Shown here: positions 6,403 to 10,952 of the stretch, piece by piece
Position numbering within the stretch: position 1 is the stretch's first letter
Layout: each line of letters begins with the position of its first letter
Assembly: GCA_905211615.1 (NCBI GenBank)
Contig: CAJMBB010000063.1
Location: 1 to 10,952, forward strand
Length of the DNA stretch: 10,952 bases
Direction of reading: 5' to 3'
Origin: an uncultured Collinsella sp.
GTDB lineage: Bacteria; Actinomycetota; Coriobacteriia; Coriobacteriales; Coriobacteriaceae
The notes under the pieces: generated by a model
What the model was told of the DNA's origin: nothing
Database searches by the model: none
Seen by the model: only the letters and a program-made list of their open reading frames with translations
Made by a program: the position numbers and the translations under genes

Positions 6403-6873
6403 CTAGCGTGCAATCTTGGCGATGGTGTAGACGCGAGTCTTGCCGGAAGGCGTAACGACCTCGACGGAGTCGCCCTCGCCGTGACCGATGATGGCGTGGC
6501 CGACCGGAGACTCGTTGGAAATCTTGTGCTCGAGCGAGTTGGTCTCGGTGGTACCGACGAGCGTGACTTCCATGACCTCACCGTTGGGATCAATCAGAGA
6601 AACGGTGGAACCGATGGAGACGGTCAGATCACCTGTGGTGGCAGCAACCTGAGCGTTGGCAAGGATGGCCTGGATCTCGGCAATACGAGCGGCGTTCTGG
6701 GCCTGCTTGTCCTTGGCGGCATCGTACTCGGAGTTCTCCGAAAGGTCGCCGAACGCGCGGGCTTCCTTGATGTCCTCGACGATCTCCTTGGCGTAATCGC
6801 CCTCACGCCAAGCGAGCTCCTCGACGAGCTTCTGGCGGCCCTCAGCGGTCAGTACGATCTGGCTTGCGTCCAT
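6403..6873 (-). CDS. greA: Transcription elongation factor GreA
   Basis: GreA enters the secondary channel of RNA polymerase and stimulates cleavage of backtracked transcripts. The 156 residues match the family length: an N-terminal antiparallel coiled coil (about 1-77) whose tip carries the acidic GDLSENSEYDAA motif (42-53; D43 and E46 are the expected catalytic tip residues), then an FKBP-like globular domain (about 80-156, with ISNESPVGHAIIG and a C-terminal YTIAKI strand). I chose the ATG at 6873, 8 nt after GGGGAG; an in-frame ATG ten codons upstream lacks a site and would add a non-family tail. tatA's terminator lies just upstream, so greA needs its own promoter: a perfect TTGACA (6909-6914, minus) is present but I see no good -10 after it. 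Confidence 0.96.
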   Translation of the reverse strand: MDASQIVLTAEGRQKLVEELAWREGDYAKEIVEDIKEARAFGDLSENSEYDAAKDKQAQNAARIAEIQAILANAQVAATTGDLTVSIGSTVSLIDPNGEVMEVTLVGTTETNSLEHKISNESPVGHAIIGHGEGDSVEVVTPSGKTRVYTIAKIAR

Positions 6874-6921
6874 ACGGATATCTCCCCAACTCTGATCAAA
6901 CAATCAACTGTCAACAAAACG

Positions 6922-6954
6922 AAAAAGACCGGCTAGCCTGCGGGCAAGCCGGTC
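6922..6954 (-). terminator. Rho-independent terminator of tatA
   Basis: GACCGGCT and AGCCGGTC form an 8-bp stem, with GCC/GGC pairing inside past one mismatch, and TTTTTCGTTTTG follows on the minus strand. It begins 25 nt after the tatA stop codon, so it separates tatA from greA. Confidence 0.85.
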
Positions 6955-6979
6955 AGGTGCTCACCCCAAAGGGATGGGA

Positions 6980-7255
6980 CTACTCTGCGTCCGCGTCGCT
7001 GTCCTCTGCCTGCTTCTTCTTGGCAGCAGCGAGCTTGGCCTCGAGCTCAGCGATCTCCTTGTCCTCCTCGGACTGCTCGACCACGACCTCCTCGGCCTGC
7101 TTGGTCTCGGCCTTATCGTCGCCCTCCATACCCTCGCGGATATTCTTGACGGTAGAGCCGAGGGACTTGCCGAGCTTCGGCAGGTTCTTGGGCCCGAAGA
7201 TAATCAGGACAACGACGAGAATAATGATGAGCTCAGGAGCCCTCAGTCCAAACAT
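6980..7255 (-). CDS. tatA: Twin-arginine translocase subunit TatA/TatE
   Basis: TatA subunits polymerise in the membrane to let folded proteins with twin-arginine signal peptides cross, together with TatC. The 91-residue protein shows the standard layout: one N-terminal membrane helix (about 7-20), the hinge FGPKNLPKLGKSLG (20-33, the family's FGxxKLPxLG), an amphipathic helix (about 24-43), and a highly charged Glu/Lys tail (44-91) with a probable helix EIAELEAKLAAAKKKQ. The start at 7255 is fixed by GGAGG 5 nt upstream; a longer open frame upstream would run through the tRNA gene. It is a single-gene unit with its own promoter and terminator; no tatC or tatB lies in the window. TatA and TatB cannot be told apart with certainty, but the hinge favours TatA. 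Confidence 0.92.
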   Translation of the reverse strand: MFGLRAPELIIILVVVLIIFGPKNLPKLGKSLGSTVKNIREGMEGDDKAETKQAEEVVVEQSEEDKEIAELEAKLAAAKKKQAEDSDADAE

Positions 7256-7291
7256 GTAGACCTCCACAATACAGCGAGACAAGCTCGAATG

Positions 7292-7320
7292 AGTATACCG
7301 CGGGTATCGCGGTATCACAA
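7292..7320 (-). promoter_or_regulatory. tatA promoter with embedded palindrome
   Basis: On the minus strand, TTGTGA (7315-7320) and TATACT (7292-7297) lie exactly 17 bp apart, 37 nt before the tatA start. The spacer is filled by a perfect 8-bp inverted repeat with a 5-bp centre (ATACCGCG, 7295-7302; CGCGGTAT, 7308-7315) that touches both boxes. The promoter is well supported by consensus and position. The palindrome looks like an operator for a dimeric regulator, which is an inference. Confidence 0.7.
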
Positions 7321-7328
7321 CAATAGCT

Positions 7329-7356
7329 AAAAAAAGGGACCGCAAGAAGCGGTCCC
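7329..7356 (-). terminator. Rho-independent terminator of the tRNA-Pro gene
   Basis: A perfect 8-bp stem (GGGACCGC, GCGGTCCC) with a 5-nt loop is followed by TTTTTTT on the minus strand. It begins 11 nt after the tRNA's CCA end and lies upstream of the tatA promoter. Confidence 0.92.
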
Positions 7357-7367
7357 TCCTCATGCTC

Positions 7368-7444
7368 TGGTCGGGTTGACTGGATTTGAACCAGCGACCC
7401 CTGCGTCCCGAACGCAGTGCTCTACCAAACTGAGCCACAACCCG
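7368..7444 (-). tRNA. tRNA-Pro (anticodon CGG)
   Basis: A full 77-nt cloverleaf can be folded by eye: acceptor CGGGTTG/CAACCCG, D arm GCTC-loop-GAGC, anticodon arm CTGCG-TTCGGGA-CGCAG giving anticodon CGG, a 5-nt variable loop, T arm GCTGG-TTCAAAT-CCAGT, discriminator A, and an encoded CCA. It decodes the proline codon CCG, which is common in GC-rich genomes. It lies 49 nt after ispE and ends in its own terminator. Confidence 0.96.
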
Positions 7445-7452
7445 TTAGCTCG

Positions 7453-7458
7453 ACTATA
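7453..7458 (-). promoter_or_regulatory. Possible -10 box of the tRNA-Pro gene
   Basis: TATAGT on the minus strand ends 8 nt before the mature 5' end of the tRNA, a suitable place for a short-leader tRNA promoter. No clear -35 lies 16-18 bp upstream, so this may be weak or the tRNA may also be read from ispE. Confidence 0.35.
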
Positions 7459-7493
7459 GTAACAAAGATTTCCGTCGTGTGCTAGAGAAATTT

Positions 7494-8390
7494 TTACTTC
7501 TTTGGCACTTCGATGCGAACCGTGTTGGGAATGAGCTCCGTCGCGCAGGACCACCAGCCGTTTTGCAGGGCAGCGTCGGCAAGCCTTTCGGCCGTGGCGG
7601 CGGTGTCGCAAATGGCAAATGAGCAGGCACCCGATCCGCACACATCTACAGCAACGGTGCCGTCCTGTTTACGCAGCCAATCGAGAACCGTTTGAATCTG
7701 CGGCTCCATCTGTGCGGAAATGACACCTAGGTTGTTATGGATGAGCGCATATGCCGTCTCGGCATCACCAGCATGCAAGGCAGAAGCTATCGCGCCGGGC
7801 TTGTCTGCAGGCACCGGAGCCTCGTCAAAACGTCGATAGGCTTCAATTGTTGAAACGCTTGCCTCGCGCGGCTTGACCAACACGACGGGCGTTGCGGGCA
7901 GCGCGGGATACTCAGTTGCCAGCACGTCTCCCCCACCTACGTAGAACGCAAGGCTCGCGTGCAAAAAGAACGGGACGTCAGCACCAATACCCCGCGCAAT
8001 GTCGTCGAGCGCGGGGTCGGTGCGATCAATTCCCCAGAGCTCCGCCAAGGCGACAATGACCGCGGCCGCGTCCGTCGAGGGGCCGCCCAAGCCGGCGCAC
8101 AATGGAATGCGCTTCTCAATCGTCACGCAGATGTTTGCCTCGCAACCATAATGCTCGGCCATAGCAACCGCAGCCCGATACGCCGTATTCTTTTGCATGG
8201 GAAAATCTGATGCCGGAACCGTCTGGACGGTCAGCGCCTGCGCCGGCGCGACCGTCACGGAATCGGAAAGACCGACGGCTGCCATCAGGGAATCGACCCT
8301 GTGGTAGCCGCGGTCATCGCGCTCGGTATGAACCCCCAGGTAGAGGTTAATCTTTGCCGGCGCGGAAAGAGTCAGGGACCGATCGGTCAC
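7494..8390 (-). CDS. ispE: 4-diphosphocytidyl-2-C-methyl-D-erythritol kinase IspE
   Basis: IspE is the ATP-dependent kinase of the non-mevalonate (MEP) pathway, which makes isoprenoid precursors in the cytoplasm. The 298 residues are of normal length for this GHMP-kinase family: N-terminal SAPAKINLYLGVH (9-21, with the expected catalytic Lys13), the glycine-rich ATP loop PLCAGLGGPSTDAAAV (96-111), GIGADVPFFL (134-143, expected catalytic Asp138), and a C-terminal CGSGACSFAI (251-260). The ATP loop reads GGPSTD where most members have GGGSSD or GGGSAD. Translation starts at a GTG 8 nt after GAGGAG, which lies inside the 3' end of veg; the gap to the veg stop is 2 nt, so the two are co-transcribed and probably translationally coupled. 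No terminator precedes the following tRNA gene. Confidence 0.95.
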   Translation of the reverse strand: MTDRSLTLSAPAKINLYLGVHTERDDRGYHRVDSLMAAVGLSDSVTVAPAQALTVQTVPASDFPMQKNTAYRAAVAMAEHYGCEANICVTIEKRIPLCAGLGGPSTDAAAVIVALAELWGIDRTDPALDDIARGIGADVPFFLHASLAFYVGGGDVLATEYPALPATPVVLVKPREASVSTIEAYRRFDEAPVPADKPGAIASALHAGDAETAYALIHNNLGVISAQMEPQIQTVLDWLRKQDGTVAVDVCGSGACSFAICDTAATAERLADAALQNGWWSCATELIPNTVRIEVPKK

Positions 8391-8392
8391 CG

Positions 8393-8689
8393 TTAGTGCT
8401 CCTCGAGCTGATTGCCGAGCGGGGTAAAAATGTGCTCACCGCTCTCGGGGTCGAACAGCTCGACCTGCCCGGTGAGGACATCGATATACTGGTAGGACTG
8501 ACGCGACTTGCGGCCGCGACGTTCGTCAACCTCGACGATAAAGACGGCGGGGTGGACGCTCTTGATGGTGCCCATGCGCTCGACGACGCGGGTGCGGCCC
8601 ATGTTGGCCTTCACCTTGACGCGATCGCCCACCATATCGGTCAGCTTCTCGTGGATGTCGTCGACGTGATTGACTTCCATCTCTTCCAT
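8393..8689 (-). CDS. veg: Veg-family protein (DUF1021)
   Basis: A small protein (98 residues with this start; Bacillus Veg has 86) resembling Veg: IHEKLTDMVGDRVKVKANMGRTR, then VERMGTI, VFIVEVDE, and the terminal SYQYIDVLTGQVEL, which follow Bacillus Veg (ANGGRRKTIERSG, VFVIQLD, SYSYADILTETVEL) closely. It is a compact beta-strand-rich protein; in Bacillus subtilis it affects biofilm genes by an unsettled route, and a role here is unknown. I chose the ATG at 8689 because GGAGG (8698-8702) lies 8 nt upstream; a TTG eight codons earlier lacks a site, and an ATG three codons later is possible. It leads a two-gene unit with ispE, the same order region as in Bacillus, where veg also lies close to ispE. 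Confidence 0.88.
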   Translation of the reverse strand: MEEMEVNHVDDIHEKLTDMVGDRVKVKANMGRTRVVERMGTIKSVHPAVFIVEVDERRGRKSRQSYQYIDVLTGQVELFDPESGEHIFTPLGNQLEEH

Positions 8690-8756
8690 GAACAGGGCCT
8701 CCAGAAGGTGCAATTCAAAAAGGGGATAATACCCCTAAGATAGACAAAACTCTAAT

Positions 8757-8786
8757 ACTATAGCACCCTGTTGCGACCACGCGCAA
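8757..8786 (-). promoter_or_regulatory. Candidate promoter of veg-ispE
   Basis: Minus-strand TTGCGC (8781-8786) and TATAGT (8757-8762) are 18 bp apart, about 68 nt before the veg start. The short hairpin AGGGG-TATTAT-CCCCT followed by TTTTT (minus strand, ending at about 8716) lies between the promoter and veg and could act as a weak early terminator in the leader; its TATTAT is an alternative -10 with a poor -35. Confidence 0.5.
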
Positions 8787-8805
8787 GTAGCTAATTTGGC
8801 TACTT
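8785..8805 (-). repeat. Hairpin at the dtd stop codon
   Basis: AAGTAGC (8785-8791) pairs perfectly with GCTACTT (8799-8805) around a 7-nt loop. It overlaps the dtd stop codon (8804-8806) and the upstream end of the veg -35 box. No T-tract follows. It may end or protect the rdgB-dtd message, or serve as an operator for veg-ispE. Confidence 0.45.
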
Positions 8806-9250
8806 ACAGATTGTCGGTATCGAGGACGATGGTGAATGGGCCGTCGTTGACGAGGTCGACTTTCATATCGGCGCCAAAGATGCCATGCGCCACGTGTTCG
8901 ACATTTTGACGAACGAGCGTCAGGAAGTACTCGTAGAGCTCGTTGGCGACATCGGGGGCGCCGGCATCCGTAAACGATGGGCGGCGGCCGTGACGGCAAT
9001 CGGCGAACAGCGTGAACTGCGACACTACGAGAACCTCGCCGTCGACATCGGCAAGTGCCAGGTTGGTCTTGCCGTTCTCGTCCTCGTTAATGCGCAAGCC
9101 GCGGAGCTTGCCCCACAGCTTATCGGCCTCGGCGCGCGTGTCGCCGTGGCCCACGCCCAGCAGCACCAGATAGCCGCGCCCAATTTTGCCCACGCACTCG
9201 CCGTCGACCGTCACGCCGGCGTTGAGTACGCGCTGCACCACCGCACGCAC
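8804..9250 (-). CDS. dtd: D-aminoacyl-tRNA deacylase Dtd
   Basis: Dtd hydrolyses D-amino acids, and glycine mischarged on tRNA-Ala, from tRNA in the cytoplasm. The 148 residues match the family length exactly, with the expected N-terminus MRAVVQRV, the catalytic-site motif SQFTLFAD (77-84), HGRRPSF (87-93) and NDGPFTIVLDT (135-145, the family's NxGPxT). Translation starts at a GTG 6 nt after GAGGAG, a site lying inside the end of rdgB; the gap to the rdgB stop is 3 nt, so the pair is one transcript. Together they remove wrong nucleotides and wrong aminoacyl-tRNAs, a shared proofreading theme. Confidence 0.96.
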   Translation of the reverse strand: MRAVVQRVLNAGVTVDGECVGKIGRGYLVLLGVGHGDTRAEADKLWGKLRGLRINEDENGKTNLALADVDGEVLVVSQFTLFADCRHGRRPSFTDAGAPDVANELYEYFLTLVRQNVEHVAHGIFGADMKVDLVNDGPFTIVLDTDNL

Positions 9251-9253
9251 GGC

Positions 9254-9895
9254 CTACTCCTCGCCCGTCAGTTTGGCGGACAGATGCTCGAGCGCGTGGA
9301 AACGATGGCTGATGGCGTTCTTCTCGTCCGCCGTCAGCTCGGCCATGGTCTTGCCCGGCGTGTCGACCGGCAGGAACAGCGGGTCATAGCCAAAGCCGTG
9401 ATCGCCGCGGCCCTCGTGTGCGATAACGCCCTCGCAGGCGCCCTCGCCATAGGTGACCAGACCATCCGTGTCGATAAGCGCAACGACGCTCATAAAGCGC
9501 GCGGTGCGGTCCTCGTCCGCCACGCCTTCCAGGTTAACGAGAAGCTTGGCGTTGTTGGCGGCATCGTCTCCGTGCACGCCCGCATAGCGCGCGCTATACA
9601 CGCCCGGCTCGCCGTCAAGCGCGTCGACGACCAAGCCAGAATCGTCGGCGATGGCCATGAGCCCCGTCTCTTCGACGGCAGCCTGCGCCTTGATGATGGC
9701 GTTCTCCAAAAACGTCGTGCCGTTTTCCTCGGGGTCCTCAAAATCGCCCAGCTGGCCGAGCGCCACAAAGCGAACCTCGGGCATGACCTTGCCTAAAATG
9801 GCCTCGATCTCGGTGAGCTTATGGGCGTTGCCCGTTGCCACGACAATGGTCGCCGCCGGGTCGAGGGTGTCGATGTCGATCTTCTCAAGTGCCAT
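9254..9895 (-). CDS. rdgB: XTP/dITP pyrophosphatase (RdgB/HAM1 family)
   Basis: This enzyme hydrolyses non-canonical purine triphosphates (XTP, ITP, dITP) to monophosphates, keeping them out of nucleic acids. Motifs: ATGNAHKLTEI (20-30), ENGTTFLENAIIKA (57-70), ADDSGLVVDAL (83-93, with the catalytic Asp), PGVYSARYAG (97-106), GFGYDPLF (167-174) and the C-terminal ISHR (195-198). At 213 residues it carries about 15 extra N-terminal residues before the first strand. The ATG follows AGGAG by 7 nt. Gene order murI, rph, rdgB is common in Firmicutes; here rdgB is set off from rph by 143 nt and a hairpin. Confidence 0.96.
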   Translation of the reverse strand: MALEKIDIDTLDPAATIVVATGNAHKLTEIEAILGKVMPEVRFVALGQLGDFEDPEENGTTFLENAIIKAQAAVEETGLMAIADDSGLVVDALDGEPGVYSARYAGVHGDDAANNAKLLVNLEGVADEDRTARFMSVVALIDTDGLVTYGEGACEGVIAHEGRGDHGFGYDPLFLPVDTPGKTMAELTADEKNAISHRFHALEHLSAKLTGEE

Positions 9896-10003
9896 GAGTG
9901 GTCTCCTTGTCTCTATAGCAATGCCGCGCCGAGGGCGACGAGGGCCTCCGCCTCTCCCCTCTCAATCAACGGCAGTCTTATACTTCGACGTTTTCCCAGA
10001 TAA

Positions 10004-10040
10004 AACCTGCCAAAATAAACCTGTCCCTTTTTGGCAGGTT
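10004..10040 (-). repeat. Variable-stem, conserved-loop hairpin, copy C (possible terminator)
   Basis: A perfect 12-bp stem (AACCTGCCAAAA with TTTTGGCAGGTT) has a 13-nt minus-strand loop AGGGACAGGTTTA. The first arm overlaps two bases of the rph stop codon. A modest T-rich stretch (TTATC) follows, so it could also stop some transcripts between rph and rdgB. The loop matches copies at 2421-2453 and 4129-4159. Confidence 0.65.
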
Positions 10041-10764
10041 AGGCGATGGCTTGGCGCTGAAGCTCGATGAGCTCGGCGATGCCTTTGTCGCCCAGGTCGA
10101 GCAGGGCGTTGAGGCGCTTACGGTCAAAGGGCGCCTGCTCGCCAGTGCCCTGGAGCTCGATCATCTCACCGGTGTCGGTGGCGACGAGGTTCATGTCGAC
10201 TTCGGCATGGCTGTCCTCGGAATAATCGAGGTCAAGCAGCGTATTGCCGTCGACAACGCCCATGGAGATTGCAGCCACCTGGCCGGTAAGCGGGATGCGC
10301 TCGATCTTGCCCGCCTCGACCCACATGGCGAGGGCGTCGTGCAGCGCCACCCAGGCGCCGGTGATGCTCGCTGTACGCGTGCCGCCATCGGCCTGAATCA
10401 CATCGCAGTCGACGGTGACGGTGTACTCGCCGAGCGCCTTCATGTTGACGACGGTACGCAGGCTGCGGCCAATGAGGCGCTCGATCTCCATGGAGCGACC
10501 CTTGCGGTTGGCGTGCTCGCGCTTGCAGCGCTTGCCGGTCGACGCCGGCAGCATGGCGTATTCCGCGGTCACCCAGCCGACCTTAGCTCCCTTTCGCCAG
10601 CCCGGCACGCCCTCCTCGATTGTGGCGGCGCACAACACGCGCGTGTCACCGAACTCGGCAAAACACGAGCCGTGGGCGTGCTTCATGACGCCACGGGTGA
10701 GCTTAACGGGGCGCAACTCGTTGGCGGCGCGACCGTTGGCGCGGTTGACCTGCATGTACTCCAT
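10039..10764 (-). CDS. rph: Ribonuclease PH
   Basis: RNase PH trims nucleotides from the 3' ends of tRNA precursors, using phosphate. The 241 residues match the family: NRANGRAANELRPV (7-20), FGDTRVLCAATIEEGVP (38-54), GWVTAEYAMLPAST (63-76), the RSMEIERLIGRSLR segment (90-103), the phosphate-binding region DCDVIQADGGTRTASITGA (119-137), and YSEDSHAEVDMN (181-192), whose acidic residues are expected at the active site. The ATG follows AAAGGA by 7 nt; an ATG three codons later is possible. murI ends 54 nt upstream, and no terminator lies between, so the two are probably co-transcribed. Its stop codon overlaps a hairpin. Confidence 0.97.
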   Translation of the reverse strand: MEYMQVNRANGRAANELRPVKLTRGVMKHAHGSCFAEFGDTRVLCAATIEEGVPGWRKGAKVGWVTAEYAMLPASTGKRCKREHANRKGRSMEIERLIGRSLRTVVNMKALGEYTVTVDCDVIQADGGTRTASITGAWVALHDALAMWVEAGKIERIPLTGQVAAISMGVVDGNTLLDLDYSEDSHAEVDMNLVATDTGEMIELQGTGEQAPFDRKRLNALLDLGDKGIAELIELQRQAIA

Positions 10765-10818
10765 AGAAAAATCCTTTCGGCAAAAGGTGTGGCGAAGGCT
10801 CTGACGGCGGCCTTACAT

Positions 10819-10952
10819 CTATTTCAGCTCATCGATATCGATATGCTCAATGCTCTTGAGCGGCTGACCAAAGATAAAGCTGCCCGCCACCGCAAACTCG
10901 GCAATGTTATCGGCCGTCGTGGCAAAACGATGCTGCGGCTCGGCGGCGACGC
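10819..10952 (-). CDS. murI: Glutamate racemase, C-terminal 43 residues (runs off the right edge)
   Basis: Only the last 43 residues are present. They contain HRFATTADNIAEFAVAGSFI followed by FGQPLKSIEHIDIDELK, which fits the end of glutamate racemase (a typical pattern is FxTTxDxxxFxxxAxxFLG, then VEHVDL). MurI makes D-glutamate for peptidoglycan. The position directly upstream of rph and rdgB is the usual one for murI (racE) in related gene orders and supports the call, which would otherwise be weak on so short a fragment. Confidence 0.75.
   Translation of the reverse strand, partial: VAAEPQHRFATTADNIAEFAVAGSFIFGQPLKSIEHIDIDELK

Noticed and set aside
4272..6455. A 727-codon open frame on the plus strand, fully antisense to lysS
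   Set aside because: It mirrors lysS codon structure in GC-rich DNA, has a Leu/Gly/Val/Asp-rich composition typical of antisense frames, has no ribosome site, and lysS itself is unmistakable.
7256..7438. Upstream extension of tatA to 152 residues
   Set aside because: It would translate across the tRNA-Pro gene, its terminator and the tatA promoter; GGAGG placed 5 nt before the ATG at 7255 and the family start MFGL decide the matter.
8690..8713. TTG start giving a 106-residue Veg
   Set aside because: No ribosome binding site precedes the TTG, whereas GGAGG is 8 nt before the ATG at 8689.

Overview
The window reads as core chromosome of a high-GC actinobacterium of the class Coriobacteriia, probably Collinsella or a close relative. 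This rests on GC-rich codon use, strong GGAGG-type ribosome binding sites, GTG starts, and protein sequences that mix Firmicute-style gene content (Veg beside IspE; MurI, RNase PH and RdgB in a row) with actinobacterial composition. I had no database, so the genus is an inference. Every gene I can support lies on the minus strand, so the window is read from right to left. I see no phage, insertion sequence, CRISPR array, toxin-antitoxin pair or plus-strand gene.

Right end (10952 to 8804): the tail of murI (glutamate racemase), rph (RNase PH), then rdgB (XTP/dITP pyrophosphatase) and dtd (D-aminoacyl-tRNA deacylase). rdgB and dtd are 3 nt apart and surely co-transcribed. rph and rdgB are separated by 143 nt holding a strong hairpin that overlaps the rph stop codon. 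The themes are wall precursor synthesis, RNA 3'-end processing and quality control of nucleotides and aminoacyl-tRNA.

Middle (8786 to 6403): a promoter drives veg and ispE (isoprenoid precursor kinase), which are 2 nt apart. Then come tRNA-Pro(CGG) with its own textbook terminator, tatA (twin-arginine translocation) with a good promoter carrying a palindrome and a terminator of its own, and greA (transcript cleavage factor).

Left half (6374 to 1): a terminator-like hairpin stands directly in front of lysS, a lysyl-tRNA synthetase with an extra C-terminal tRNA-binding domain. After lysS comes a 336-nt gap full of palindromes, then a ThrE-type threonine/serine exporter, a 313-nt gap with two more palindromes and a terminator, a small DUF2798-type membrane protein, and the first 453 codons of clpC, which runs off the left edge.

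The genes are ordinary. The least ordinary content is in the gaps. Three hairpins (2421-2453, 4129-4159, 10004-10040) have unrelated stem sequences but nearly the same loop (minus strand GGGACAGGTTA, GGGACGTTCTTA, GGGACAGGTTTA), all in one orientation. They look like one family of mobile or REP-like palindromes. I found no convincing new multi-gene system.
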